A DNA stretch of 64,000 nt from Bernardetia sp. ABR2-2B (GCF_037126435.1 NZ_CP147020.1:953001-1017000), one strand, 5' to 3'; positions 35,242-44,267 are shown, counted from the first letter of the stretch. The notes: generated by a model not told the origin, from the sequence alone. Numbers and translations are program-made.

Positions 35242-36354
35242 ATGAATTTTTCTGTAACAGACAACGATTTTTTTAAGGAAACTTCTCTTCTATCGAAAGA
35301 AGAAAAAAAAGGAACAGTCATACATAAAAGTCCTTCAAATATTGCTCTCATAAAATATTGGGGCAAACATGGAGTTCAACTTCCTAATAATCCTTCGCTG
35401 AGTTTTACACTTACCAATGCTTTTACAGAAACAAAACTGCATTATCAAACTAAAGCAGAAAATGAATCAAAATCAGAAATTTCTTTAGAATTTTGGTTTG
35501 AAAATAAGAAAAATGAAAAATTTGAACAGAAAATACACAAGTTCTTAGAAAGTCTTTTGCCTACTCAACCATTTTTAGGTTTTGTTCATCTCAAAATTTA
35601 TTCTCAAAATTCCTTTCCTCACTCGGCAGGAATTGCCTCGTCAGCTTCTAGTATGGCAACTCTAGCTTTGTGCTTGTGTGATTTGGAAAAGCAACTTTTG
35701 AATACTTTAGAGAATAAAGAAGAATTTTATCAAAAGGCTTCTTATTTGGCTCGTTTGGGTTCTGGAAGTGCTGCTCGTTCGGTGTATTCGAATATTCCAA
35801 TCACAACTTGGGGACAAACAAATGCCATCGAAAACACCTCTGACTTGTATGCTTCTCCCTATTCTTTGCCAATTCATGATATTTTTCAAAATTATCAAGA
35901 TACTATTCTGATTGTTTCGGCAGAAGAAAAAAGTGTTTCTAGTCGTGCAGGTCATGCGCTTATGGAAACCAATCCTTTTGCACAAACTCGCTATGAACTG
36001 GCGCATTCAAATCTACAAAAATTAATTACAGCTTTAGAAAAAGGCGATACCAAAACATTTATTGAAGTAGTAGAAAATGAGGCTTTCGTGCTTCATGCAC
36101 TCATGATGTGTAGTTCTCCTCCTTTTATCTTGATGGAAACAGGAACACTCACAATCATCAAAAAAATTCAAAAATTCAGAAAAGACAATAATATTCCTAT
36201 CTGTTTTACACTTGATGCTGGTGCAAATGTACACGTCTTATATCCTAATAAATACAAAAACGAGTGTTTGGACTTTATAGAAAGAAAGCTAAAGCCGTTT
36301 TGTTTTGAAGGAAAATACCTAAAGGATCAGTTACCAGTAAATAGTAACCAGTAA
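35242..36354 (+). CDS. mvaD: Diphosphomevalonate decarboxylase
   Basis: 370 residues, GHMP superfamily. Catalyses ATP-dependent decarboxylation of mevalonate 5-diphosphate to isopentenyl diphosphate. Motifs: SPSNIALIKYWGKHG (about 32-46), NNPSLSFTLTNAFTE, PHSAGIASSASSMATLAL (ATP loop), SGSAARSVYSNI and the catalytic Asp in LDAGANVHVLYP (about 336-347). There is an N-terminal extension of about 25 residues relative to many homologues, starting at ATG 35242. The last residues (PVNSNQ) are encoded by a simple repeat that also contains the stop. Paired with a GHMP kinase 130 bases downstream, so the organism uses the mevalonate route to isoprenoids. Confidence 0.93.
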   Translation: MNFSVTDNDFFKETSLLSKEEKKGTVIHKSPSNIALIKYWGKHGVQLPNNPSLSFTLTNAFTETKLHYQTKAENESKSEISLEFWFENKKNEKFEQKIHKFLESLLPTQPFLGFVHLKIYSQNSFPHSAGIASSASSMATLALCLCDLEKQLLNTLENKEEFYQKASYLARLGSGSAARSVYSNIPITTWGQTNAIENTSDLYASPYSLPIHDIFQNYQDTILIVSAEEKSVSSRAGHALMETNPFAQTRYELAHSNLQKLITALEKGDTKTFIEVVENEAFVLHALMMCSSPPFILMETGTLTIIKKIQKFRKDNNIPICFTLDAGANVHVLYPNKYKNECLDFIERKLKPFCFEGKYLKDQLPVNSNQ

Positions 36355-36360
36355 CCAGTT
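36328..36360 (+). repeat. Simple repeat spanning the mvaD stop codon
   Basis: Iterated AGTTACCAGTAA / AGTAACCAGTAACCAG units. The TAA stop (36352-36354) is inside the repeat, so repeat growth would change the protein's last residues. Same theme as 13816-13841. Confidence 0.6.
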
Positions 36361-36483
36361 AATTTCAAATTCAATACACTTATTTGTATTGATAATTCAA
36401 AAGTATTATCCTGCCTTTCATCATAAAAATCATATAAATCATTTACCAATAACACCCAGTTGGTAGTTCGTAATTAAACCTTA

Positions 36484-37452
36484 ATGAAATCTCCTTTTTT
36501 TAACTCAAAAATTCTACTTTTTGGCGAGTACGGCATCATTCACGAAGCAATGGGACTTGCTCTTCCTTACGATTTATTTCAAGGAAGATTAATTTTCAAA
36601 AACGTAACGCAAGTTTCTTCCAAAATTCTCCAATCCAACAAAGAATTAAGGACTTTTGCTGATTATCTAAAAAAACTCACAAAAGAAGAGGACTTTCCCA
36701 TTGAATTTGATTTTACTTCCTTAAATTTTGATTTAGAACAAGGACTTTTCTTCGAATCTACCATTCCACAGGGCTTTGGAGTGGGGAGTTCTGGTTCGCT
36801 AACGGCTGCCATGTATCAGCGTTATGCACGTAAAAAGCTACCGATTGCTAATGGAGTTCCGACAACAGAAGAGATAAGTGACTTAAAAAAGGTTTTTGCT
36901 AGAATGGAAAGTCATTTTCACGGTTCTAGCTCTGGTTTTGACCCTCTGATTTGTTATTTGAATATGCCGTTGCTCATAAAAAGTAAAAAGCATATTGAAG
37001 TAACTCAAATTCCAGATTTTGAAGTCAATAAGAAAAATCCTAAAGAACCTAACAAAGGAGCAGTATTTTTACTCAATACAGGCAGACCACGCCGAACAGA
37101 ACCGTTGGTCAATCTTTTCTTAGAAAAATGTAAAAATAAAGACTTTGCTGATGCTTGTCAGAATGAGTTTATTCCACTAAATAATGCTTGTATAGAAACC
37201 TTCTTGGCTAATGATTTAGAAGCTATGTTTAATAATTTGAGTGATTTATCTCATTTTCAATACAAAAACTTCCAGCCTATGATTCCGTCTTTATACCGTC
37301 CACTTTGGAAACATGGCTTACAAACAGATGATTATTACTTGAAACTCTGTGGCGCAGGTGGTGGAGGTTTTATTTTAGGTTTTACAAAAGACTTTGATAA
37401 AGTAAAACATCATTTTTCGCAGTATCAAGTGAGGGTGGTTTATGAGATTTGA
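36484..37452 (+). CDS. GHMP kinase, probably mevalonate kinase
   Basis: 322 residues. N-terminal KILLFGEYGIIHEAMGLALP (about 9-28), phosphate-binding loop PQGFGVGSSGSLTAAMY (about 97-113), GSSSGFDPLICYLNMPLL and C-terminal CGAGGGGFILGF. In Bacteroidota such a protein next to mvaD acts as mevalonate kinase (mevalonate to mevalonate 5-phosphate); a phosphomevalonate kinase is the other option and sequence alone does not decide. 130 bases separate the two genes, so co-transcription is plausible. Confidence 0.8.
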   Translation: MKSPFFNSKILLFGEYGIIHEAMGLALPYDLFQGRLIFKNVTQVSSKILQSNKELRTFADYLKKLTKEEDFPIEFDFTSLNFDLEQGLFFESTIPQGFGVGSSGSLTAAMYQRYARKKLPIANGVPTTEEISDLKKVFARMESHFHGSSSGFDPLICYLNMPLLIKSKKHIEVTQIPDFEVNKKNPKEPNKGAVFLLNTGRPRRTEPLVNLFLEKCKNKDFADACQNEFIPLNNACIETFLANDLEAMFNNLSDLSHFQYKNFQPMIPSLYRPLWKHGLQTDDYYLKLCGAGGGGFILGFTKDFDKVKHHFSQYQVRVVYEI

Positions 37453-37516
37453 GAATAATTATTACAATATTTTCTAAGTGAATAAAATAATCCAGAGAAA
37501 TTTAATATGAGTATAT

Positions 37517-38086
37517 ATGATAGGTTATAAGGTACTAAAGTTTAGCTATTTACTGTTATTTCTATTATTGTGTAGTTGTACATATAAAGGATTTCCTTCT
37601 GTTTATAGATTACAGAATTTCGATGAATACGAAGAGAAAAGAGTTTTAATAGGAATTGATTCTAATTCTCTGACTTTAGGAGGTAAATACTATTATCCTA
37701 TTTTCATTAATCGGTATAATAATAAGTACCCATGGGGATATGTACGATCTACTAAAGATACTGTATTCTTTATGTCTCAAAAAGGTTCTTCAGAACAAAC
37801 TCTATTTGTAAATAATATTAATTCAATACATAAAGAAAATCTGATAATAGACGATTACTTTTCCATTGCACCAGAACCTTTTTCTACAAAAATGAATTTT
37901 ACTCTCACAAGTAAAACTTATGATGAAAAATTAGATTCGGTTTACACTTATTCAGTCAAATATCTAATTGCTCCAGTATCTGATTATATATATTTAGAAT
38001 GTATTAAATTTTCTCCTGTTAAAGGTTTAGTAAGTGTTACATTTCTAAATCCTTTCGGAGGAAAAAGTGAAATAAGAGTACGTTAA
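37517..38086 (+). CDS. Putative lipoprotein of unknown function
   Basis: 189 residues. The N-terminus has a lipoprotein signal: LKFSYLLLFLLLCSC, lipid-modified Cys about residue 20. The rest is polar and predicted beta-rich, with many Tyr and Ser residues and no recognised motif. It lies 12 bases before a small cytoplasmic-looking gene and may be co-transcribed with it. Function unknown. Confidence 0.65.
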   Translation: MIGYKVLKFSYLLLFLLLCSCTYKGFPSVYRLQNFDEYEEKRVLIGIDSNSLTLGGKYYYPIFINRYNNKYPWGYVRSTKDTVFFMSQKGSSEQTLFVNNINSIHKENLIIDDYFSIAPEPFSTKMNFTLTSKTYDEKLDSVYTYSVKYLIAPVSDYIYLECIKFSPVKGLVSVTFLNPFGGKSEIRVR

Positions 38087-38098
38087 AATATTATTCCA

Positions 38099-38647
38099 GT
38101 GACTGATAAAGAATATGATATTATAACAGAAATAGTTGCACCAATTTATTTGGATATATTTTCTCTTTGTTATTGTGACGATATGGATGAAGAGGAAGAG
38201 GCTGAATTTTTTAATACTTTAGAAAAAATAGTGAATCGTCCTAACTTAAAAGATGAAGTCAGATTATTATTTGAAAGTTTTGAAATTGATAACTGGAGAA
38301 TAAGAATAGTTTTGAGTTGGTTAAGTGCTGTCTTTGATTGGAAAGAATTTCAGCCTGATATAGCATCATTTATAACAAAACATAGTCGTATGGGTAATTC
38401 TGTTTATTTATACGTCATGTTGGAATTTAATAATGAGCAGAGTATCAAAAGCATGAAAAAATTTATTGATGAGAAAGCAGAAAATGTCAAAGTAGATGAT
38501 CCTTACGGAGATGTCCATTTTGCAGAACAAATACTTTTGCTGCTGCAAGAAGATATAAATAGTAATAAAAATATTACTGAATACTTATTAGATTTGAAAA
38601 AATCTATGCTCAAAATAAGACGAAAGCTAAACATTGATATAAAGTAA
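38099..38647 (+). CDS. Unknown acidic helical protein
   Basis: 182 residues from GTG 38099; no ATG lies upstream in frame after the preceding stop, so GTG is the best choice. Acidic N-terminus (CDDMDEEEEAEFFNTLEK) and a helical, possibly HEAT/ARM-like body (WRIRIVLSWLSAVFDWKEF; YLYVMLEFNNEQSIKS), basic C-terminus. Such gene forms are often immunity-like or contact-type proteins in Bacteroidota, but nothing here proves that. Follows the lipoprotein gene with a 12-base gap. Confidence 0.6.
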   Translation: MTDKEYDIITEIVAPIYLDIFSLCYCDDMDEEEEAEFFNTLEKIVNRPNLKDEVRLLFESFEIDNWRIRIVLSWLSAVFDWKEFQPDIASFITKHSRMGNSVYLYVMLEFNNEQSIKSMKKFIDEKAENVKVDDPYGDVHFAEQILLLLQEDINSNKNITEYLLDLKKSMLKIRRKLNIDIK

Positions 38648-38721
38648 CTCAAAACTTCCCTAGATTTTCCTTAAATTTGTCTATACTCATCTTTTAGAAA
38701 AAAATAGACATTAATTTACGA

Positions 38722-39687
38722 ATGAAAAAAATACTTATTGCAGGTGCAGCAGGTTTCTTGGGTTCTCATCTTTGCGACCGTTTTATTGCAGAAGGTTATT
38801 ATGTTATCGGAATGGATAACCTTCTGACAGGAAATATCAAAAACATAGAACATCTTTTTGAACTTCCTAATTTCAAATTCTATCATCACGACATCACTAC
38901 TTTTGTTCATGTTCCTGATGATTTGGATTATATCCTTCACTTTGCTTCTCCAGCTTCTCCGATTGATTATCTCAAAATGCCTATTCAAACACTCAAAGTT
39001 GGTGCATTGGGAACTCATAATCTTTTAGGACTTGCAAAAGCAAAAAAAGCTAGAATTTTGGTAGCTTCTACTTCTGAAATCTATGGCGACCCAGAAGTAC
39101 ATCCTCAAACAGAAGAATATTGGGGAAATGTAAATTCTGTTGGTCCTCGTGGAGTGTATGATGAAGCAAAACGCTTTTTAGAGTCTATCACAATGGCATA
39201 TAACAAAGCACACGGAGTAGAAACTCGTATGATTCGTATTTTTAATACCTATGGACCTCGTATGCGACTAGATGACGGACGTGTGTTGCCTACTTTTATG
39301 CGTCAAGCAATTGAAGGAGAAGATTTGACTATTTTTGGAGATGGTTCTCAAACTCGCTCGTTTTGTTATGTAGATGATTTGGTAGAAGGAATATATCAAC
39401 TTCTTTTGAGTGATTATGATTTGCCAATGAATATTGGAAACCCAAGTGAGATTTCGATGTCTGATTTTGCAGAAGAGATTATCAAACTGACAGGAACTTC
39501 TCAAAAAGTAGTCTATCACGATTTACCAAAAGATGATCCGAAACAGCGTTGTCCAGATATTACAAAGGCAAAAAATATCTTAGGTTGGACTCCAAAAATT
39601 GATCGTGCAGAAGGCTTGAAGAGAACGTATAAATTCTTTAAGGAAATATTAGATAAAAAAGCTGCTGATAATTCAGTAAAAGCATAA
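38722..39687 (+). CDS. UDP-glucuronate decarboxylase (UDP-xylose synthase)
   Basis: 321 residues, extended SDR. NAD-binding [14 protein letters not shown] (about 8-21), catalytic [10 protein letters not shown] and YDEAKRFLE (Tyr/Lys, about 146-154), and the decarboxylase-type motif [17 protein letters not shown] with [10 protein letters not shown]. Converts UDP-glucuronate to UDP-xylose in the cytosol, for glycan synthesis. TAAATTTG at 38672-38679 matches the -7 box. A terminator follows. Not within the island operon, but biochemically linked to it. Confidence 0.88.
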   Translation: MKKILIAGAAGFLGSHLCDRFIAEGYYVIGMDNLLTGNIKNIEHLFELPNFKFYHHDITTFVHVPDDLDYILHFASPASPIDYLKMPIQTLKVGALGTHNLLGLAKAKKARILVASTSEIYGDPEVHPQTEEYWGNVNSVGPRGVYDEAKRFLESITMAYNKAHGVETRMIRIFNTYGPRMRLDDGRVLPTFMRQAIEGEDLTIFGDGSQTRSFCYVDDLVEGIYQLLLSDYDLPMNIGNPSEISMSDFAEEIIKLTGTSQKVVYHDLPKDDPKQRCPDITKAKNILGWTPKIDRAEGLKRTYKFFKEILDKKAADNSVKA

Positions 39688-39744
39688 TCTTTATAAAAAA
39701 TGTATTAAAAATTTAATCTAACATTTTTAATGCAACATCAGTTT

Positions 39745-39786
39745 TGATTCTTTCGTCGTATATTTAGGCGAAAGAATCATTTTTTA
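39745..39786 (+). terminator. Intrinsic terminator after the UDP-xylose synthase gene
   Basis: TGATTCTTTCG (39745-39755) / CGAAAGAATCA (39769-39779), perfect 11-bp stem, followed by T-rich ttttttat. Confidence 0.8.
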
Positions 39787-39829
39787 TAGTCTAATTTTTC
39801 AAGGAAAATAAAATAACTCATTAGTCATC

Positions 39830-40411
39830 ATGACAAATAAAAAAATAATAGATAGTATCAGTATCAAAATTTTAGCTTTTCTTTTTGTAGGATTATTTTT
39901 TCTTACAGGTTGTTTTGCAGAACCTGATTATCCAGTTGTTCCTCAAATTACCTTTGTAGATATAGAAAACTTACAGAGTCAAGCAAGAGCAAATACAGAT
40001 TCAGTAATTATTACTTTGTTTTTTCAAGATGGCGATGGCGATTTAGGACTAAGCTCATCAGATACTTTGCCTCCTTTTTCAGATAGAAACCCAGATGGAA
40101 CTGTTAATCTTTTTAGGCATAATTTCTTTGCTGATGTAGAGCGTTTGAATGAAAACGGAGAGTTCGAACCTGTAACTTTTGCTTCTCAAAACTTTAATCT
40201 CAACTCTCGTTTTCCAGTTTTGAATACGTTAGAAAAAGAAACAGCTTTAGAAGGCGACCTTAGATACTCTATTGAAGTCATTAGCACTAGTTTTTCTCCT
40301 GTAAAAAAAGGAGATGTTTTGAGATACAGAATAAGTATTGCTGATAGAAACCTTAATGTAAGCAATGTAATTCTGACAGAACCTATGACAGTAGGAGTTT
40401 ATGATGAATAA
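39830..40411 (+). CDS. Putative lipoprotein (Bacteroidota-type, unknown function)
   Basis: 193 residues. Signal with lipobox LFFLTGC (Cys about 28), then AEPDYPVVPQITFVDIENLQ. The motif LFFQDGDGDLGLSSSDT (about 63-79) is a Ca-binding-like DGDGD loop that recurs in small Bacteroidota lipoproteins. The C-terminal half is predicted beta-rich (GDVLRYRISIADRNLNVSNV). Localisation to the outer membrane or periplasm is inferred. No neighbour suggests its role. Confidence 0.75.
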   Translation: MTNKKIIDSISIKILAFLFVGLFFLTGCFAEPDYPVVPQITFVDIENLQSQARANTDSVIITLFFQDGDGDLGLSSSDTLPPFSDRNPDGTVNLFRHNFFADVERLNENGEFEPVTFASQNFNLNSRFPVLNTLEKETALEGDLRYSIEVISTSFSPVKKGDVLRYRISIADRNLNVSNVILTEPMTVGVYDE

Positions 40412-40495
40412 AGCATAATAAATTTAGATTTCAGAGGATATATTTTAGAACTAAATACCTTATATTTGGGTTCTAAGTTTATTACATATTATCAT

Positions 40496-40560
40496 TCAGA
40501 ATTCTGACTTCTACTATTTATGTTATTACTTCTGAATTCATATTTCTAACTTCTAATTTT
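40496..40560. repeat. Degenerate simple repeat upstream of phoH
   Basis: Alternating gacttctactat / ttacttctgaattc / taacttctaatttt units between a lipoprotein gene and the PhoH TTG start. It fills most of the leader, as at 7321-7369. Confidence 0.5.
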
Positions 40561-40567
40561 ATTTAAT

Positions 40568-41644
40568 TTGGTAGAAAAAATAATACCTTTAAAAGATATT
40601 TCCTTAGTCGATTTTTTGGGCGTAGAAAACAGGAATATCAAAGAAATTTCACTCTCTTTTCCCAATAGTAAGATAGTGGCTCGTGGAAACGAACTTCGCA
40701 TACAAGGTAATCGCACCGAACTTTTACATATTAACGAAATTATAAATCTTCTTTTGGAGCATTATAATCGATATGGTCTTGTTTCTGTTGAAGATGTTCG
40801 TAGTTATATTGAGCAAGATGCCGATATGATTTCACAAGCACGTCAGAAAGACGAGAATTTAGTATATGGCGTACAGGGAACACCTATCAAAGCCAAAACG
40901 CCTAATCAAAGAGAGTTAGTACAGGCTGCCTCAAATAATGACGTTGTCTTTGCGCTTGGTCCGGCAGGAACAGGAAAAACCTATATTGCTGTTGCTTTGG
41001 CTGTCCGTGCATTGAAAAATAAACAGGTCAAAAAAATTATTATTACTCGTCCTGCTGTTGAAGCTGGAGAAAGCTTAGGTTTTTTACCAGGCGATATGAA
41101 GGAAAAAATTGATCCTTATTTGCGTCCAATTTATGATGCTTTGGCTGATATGATTGCCCCTGAAAAGCTCAAATTTTACCAAGATACCAATGTTATCGAA
41201 ATTGCTCCAATTGCCTATATGCGTGGTCGTACGCTTTCAAATGCTTTTGTTCTCTTAGATGAGGCTCAAAACACGACGACTATGCAACTCAAAATGTTTC
41301 TTACTCGTTTGGGTTTGGATTCGAAGATGATAATTACAGGAGATATGACCCAAGTGGATTTACCTAGAAATGTTTCTTCTGGACTTGCACAGACTGTCAA
41401 AATACTTAAAAATATTGATGGAGTTGCTGTGGTAGAACTTTCAGGAAAAGATGTAGTTCGTCATAAACTTGTTCGTCATATTATTAGTGCTTATGAGTCT
41501 TTAGAAGACCAAATGGCGCAGAAAGCAGAAGAAGCAAGAGAAGCAATCATTAAGGAAAGTAGAGAAAGCAGAGCTAAAAAACAGGAAGCTAGAGCAAATG
41601 CTTTTGATAAATTGAAATCTAAAAATGATTCGGAAGAAGAGTAA
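40568..41644 (+). CDS. phoH: PhoH-like ATPase
   Basis: 358 residues. The start is TTG 40568; no ATG exists before residue 82 and a start there would lose the N-terminal KH-like part. Walker A is FALGPAGTGKTYIAVALA (about 127-144), Walker B AFVLLDEAQNTT (about 223-234), sensor region MIITGDMTQVDLP. C-terminal Lys/Glu/Arg-rich tail (about 310-358). PhoH is an RNA-associated ATPase, possibly working with YbeY in rRNA maturation. A terminator follows after an inverted-repeat element. Confidence 0.9.
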   Translation: MVEKIIPLKDISLVDFLGVENRNIKEISLSFPNSKIVARGNELRIQGNRTELLHINEIINLLLEHYNRYGLVSVEDVRSYIEQDADMISQARQKDENLVYGVQGTPIKAKTPNQRELVQAASNNDVVFALGPAGTGKTYIAVALAVRALKNKQVKKIIITRPAVEAGESLGFLPGDMKEKIDPYLRPIYDALADMIAPEKLKFYQDTNVIEIAPIAYMRGRTLSNAFVLLDEAQNTTTMQLKMFLTRLGLDSKMIITGDMTQVDLPRNVSSGLAQTVKILKNIDGVAVVELSGKDVVRHKLVRHIISAYESLEDQMAQKAEEAREAIIKESRESRAKKQEARANAFDKLKSKNDSEEE

Positions 41645-41670
41645 ATTGTAAGTCTGTTTATTCTTATTTT

Positions 41671-41876
41671 AATGTGAACTCAGTATATGTTTTTCGTTTT
41701 TTACTCCTTTAGGAGTTACATATCAGCTTTTTTAAATCACAAATTATATAAAGTTCCTACAGAACAATTTGATGTTAGCTTCTATTTTTTACCAAGATAG
41801 AGTTCCGATGGAACAAAATTCAAGAAATAGCGTATAAACAACTGATTTATAAAGCATTAAAAACTTAGTTCACATT
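41671..41876. repeat. 206-bp inverted-repeat element
   Basis: Terminal inverted repeats AATGTGAACTCAGT (41671-41684) and ACTTAGTTCACATT (41863-41876), 13 of 14 matching. Inside are three short hairpins: ACTCC-ttta-GGAGT (near 41701), GTTC-ctaca-GAAC (near 41754) and GTTCC-gat-GGAAC (near 41802). Non-coding; related GTTCC..GGAAC intergenic repeats are common in Bacteroidota. It sits between phoH and its terminator. Confidence 0.65.
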
Positions 41877-41892
41877 ATTTTGTAACGTAAAG

Positions 41893-41924
41893 AAGAGTTT
41901 TATCTTTGATAAAGCTCTTTTTTT
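41893..41924. terminator. Intrinsic terminator between phoH and the Bpt-like gene
   Basis: AAGAGTTTTATC (41893-41904) / GATAAAGCTCTT (41908-41919), one G-U pair, three-base loop, then a T run. Serves phoH on the plus strand; the minus gene stops at 41926. Confidence 0.75.
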
Positions 41925-41925
41925 A

Positions 41926-42987
41926 TTACTCATAAAACTCATCATCAATAGTTTCATCAAACTCAAAAACTCCATTTTCATTTTTGCTTATTTCACTCAT
42001 TCTAAAAATTGCCATTCTTGGGATATAACCATAAATGTGAGGAAAAAGTAAACCATCAGGTGCATATTCATCTTTTACTAACGAATGAACACGTTCGGGT
42101 GCAATATGCAAAACCAAAACAGACTCTTCATCTGCAAAATATTTGTTAGCAGAACGTGCAACTTGCCCAGCATACGAACAATGAATAAATTCTCCTGGTG
42201 GACGAATTTGTGTATCTTGATAATGGTCTAAATCCCAATCAGAAAGCTTTACTAAATGATAAAAACGTTTGGGAAGTGGTTTTGTGAAAATGTTCTTTGG
42301 GTCTTGCCAACGCTCCCAATTATAAGCTTGAATATTAGGAAAATGCTTTTTATAATCGTACATAGAAGGCAAATCATAACTATATCCATGATAATAATAG
42401 CTTTTTTGTTGCTCCTTTGCATACTCTATTTCCATTAGCATCGTATAAGTTCCCAAGCTATTACTGTAATAATCTGGGTCATACATTCCATAAACAGACG
42501 AAATAGCTTCCTCTCCAATATCAAAAAAGCTACATGCAATTAGTTTTCCCCTTCCTTTATCTACTGGGTTTGTTTTACCTTCTCTTTCTGTATCATAAAT
42601 GTTTATTTGATAGGTAGGGTTCGGTATTTTGTCTGGCTGACGGGAAAGAAAAACATAAATGTCTTGTGGAATAGTATGTGAAAATTTTTCTTTGTGTCTA
42701 TTAAAAAGAACGTGGTGTTCTGTCGTGAGCGCAATAGGTTCGATAACAGTTCTGAAATGCTTATTTTTTGACATAATTTTTCTAAATCGTTTGCTCTGTT
42801 CATACCCTTCTAACTCTACACGCAAAGGCACAACCATACAGAGAATATCATCATATAATGCCCAACTGTATCTATAAAAATGTGTTCCAAAGTGTCGCCA
42901 TCCTTGTTTCCACAAAATATCTAATTGTTCTGGGCGAACACGCATCAAGTGTTTACTTTCGTTGATATAATTAGGAGGTATTGCCAT
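41926..42987 (-). CDS. Bpt/Ate-like aminoacyl-tRNA-protein transferase relative (GNAT fold)
   Basis: 353 residues. The centre follows leucyl/arginyl-tRNA-protein transferases: WRHFGTHFYR (about 30-39), VPLRVELEGYEQSKRFRKIM (about 53-72), KLIACSFFDIGEEAISSVYG, YDPDYYSNSLGTYTMLMEIE (about 169-188) and YYYHGYSYDLPSMYDYKKHF. Those enzymes tag N-terminal residues for ClpAPS/N-degron decay. The Cys-rich N-terminal motif of Bpt is missing, with only one Cys (C50) in its place. About 100 extra C-terminal residues follow. No clpS/clpA here. The enzymatic call is inference. Confidence 0.7.
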   Translation of the reverse strand: MAIPPNYINESKHLMRVRPEQLDILWKQGWRHFGTHFYRYSWALYDDILCMVVPLRVELEGYEQSKRFRKIMSKNKHFRTVIEPIALTTEHHVLFNRHKEKFSHTIPQDIYVFLSRQPDKIPNPTYQINIYDTEREGKTNPVDKGRGKLIACSFFDIGEEAISSVYGMYDPDYYSNSLGTYTMLMEIEYAKEQQKSYYYHGYSYDLPSMYDYKKHFPNIQAYNWERWQDPKNIFTKPLPKRFYHLVKLSDWDLDHYQDTQIRPPGEFIHCSYAGQVARSANKYFADEESVLVLHIAPERVHSLVKDEYAPDGLLFPHIYGYIPRMAIFRMSEISKNENGVFEFDETIDDEFYE

Positions 42988-43035
42988 TCTGATTCAATTA
43001 TAAATTATAAAGAAAATTAGCTGGTACATTAAAAA

Positions 43036-43425
43036 CTACTTTTTCTCAACAGCTAACTGAACTTTTATCCCTAACTCGTGTCCAATATCCATCACTTGAA
43101 TAATTTTTTGAATGGGTGTTGTATTCTCAGCGTGTAAAACTACTTCTTTATCACCTGTATTTGGAAGAATAGATTTGAGTTCGTCTTTCATTTGTTCGAT
43201 AGCAACTTCTTGTTTATTGACATAAAACTTTCCCTCTTCTGAAATAGTAATTGTTAGCTTTGGCATTACTGCGCCACCTGCATTACTTGTCGGAACATTG
43301 ACCTCTACTGCCGAAGGGGTTACAAAATTGGAAGTAAGCATAAAGAAAATCAATAACAGAAATACAATATCTGTCATAGAAGACATATTGAAAGTAGGGT
43401 CGAATTTGAGCTGGGATTTTGGCAT
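43036..43425 (-). CDS. exbD: Biopolymer transport protein ExbD/TolR
   Basis: 129 residues. Cytoplasmic N-terminus KFDPTFNMSSMTDIVFLLLI with the key Asp in the single membrane helix (MTDIVFLLLIFFML; Asp about 18), then a periplasmic domain (KLTITISEEGKFYVNKQEV). Uses the proton gradient with ExbB to drive TonB-dependent uptake or Tol-Pal function. 40 bases after exbB, same operon. Confidence 0.92.
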   Translation of the reverse strand: MPKSQLKFDPTFNMSSMTDIVFLLLIFFMLTSNFVTPSAVEVNVPTSNAGGAVMPKLTITISEEGKFYVNKQEVAIEQMKDELKSILPNTGDKEVVLHAENTTPIQKIIQVMDIGHELGIKVQLAVEKK

Positions 43426-43464
43426 AACATTCTTTTTTATAGAGATTATTTTTAATAAAAAAAA

Positions 43465-44139
43465 TTAGCTTGTTTGTTGCAACATCAATATAAAATCGTG
43501 AATGAGCGTATTCATTTTACCCGTTACTTTATGAATTTTGGCTATCAAATAATTATACATAATATAGGCAAAAAGTCCTACTACAAGTCCTCCCATTGTG
43601 GTTCCCATAGCTTGATAAATTCCTGCTGCCAATGCTTGTGGACTAGCTGCCCCATCTTGATTAGCAAGTTGAGAAAAGGCTTGAATCATTCCAACCACTG
43701 TCCCTAAGAATCCAACCATTGGTGCAGCACCTGCCACTAAAGAAATATAACCTACTTTTCTTTCTAATTTAGTAAGTTCTTGTTGAGCTACCTCATCGAT
43801 ACGTTCTTTAAGCTGGTCTGATTTTACATAAGTCATTATCTCAAGGCTCTCTCTCAAAATAGCAGAATAAGAAGAAGAAGATTTACGTAAGGCTTCTTGT
43901 GCGCTTTCCATTCCTCTACTCATCAATAGTTGTTTGATACGGTCTAGTAAGTCTTTTGGATTTTCTCGTGTGAGCTTGAAAAATGTCCATAACCTTTCAA
44001 AGAAAAAATAAAATAATAAAATGGAAAGTCCAATAAGCGTATAGCTAACAATTCCACCTGTCATAAATACATCTAAGTAATTTACACTTGCAGGGGGAGT
44101 TTCAATAGTAGCTTGAAGTAAAATAAGGGAAATATTCAC
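43465..44139 (-). CDS. exbB: MotA/TolQ/ExbB proton channel protein
   Basis: 224 residues, three membrane helices: VSYTLIGLSILLFYFFFERL (about 30-49), VGYISLVAGAAPMVGFLGTV (about 128-147) and MGGLVVGLFAYIMYNYLIAK (about 182-201). Forms the pentameric stator with ExbD. Conserved GFLGTVVGMIQAF. Between the HU-SPOR gene (129 bases upstream) and exbD. Confidence 0.92.
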   Translation of the reverse strand: MNISLILLQATIETPPASVNYLDVFMTGGIVSYTLIGLSILLFYFFFERLWTFFKLTRENPKDLLDRIKQLLMSRGMESAQEALRKSSSSYSAILRESLEIMTYVKSDQLKERIDEVAQQELTKLERKVGYISLVAGAAPMVGFLGTVVGMIQAFSQLANQDGAASPQALAAGIYQAMGTTMGGLVVGLFAYIMYNYLIAKIHKVTGKMNTLIHDFILMLQQTS

Positions 44140-44267
44140 AGTTGAAATTAATTATATAGATAGGAAGATAGCTTTAGTAAGATACGTACAAAACACTTTT
44201 TTAGAATATTTTGAATAAATACTGAAAATCAGAGTCAGAATAAAAATAGCAATTTCAATTCTGAATT

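Noticed and set aside
37517-38647. Toxin-immunity or contact-dependent inhibition pair
   Set aside because: The lipoprotein and the acidic helical protein look superficially like such pairs, but no toxin domain or secretion signal supports it.
38672-38679. TAAATTTG as a promoter for the UDP-xylose synthase gene
   Set aside because: Matches the -7 consensus, but no -33 box; such octamers arise often by chance in AT-rich sequence, so it is only mentioned under the gene.
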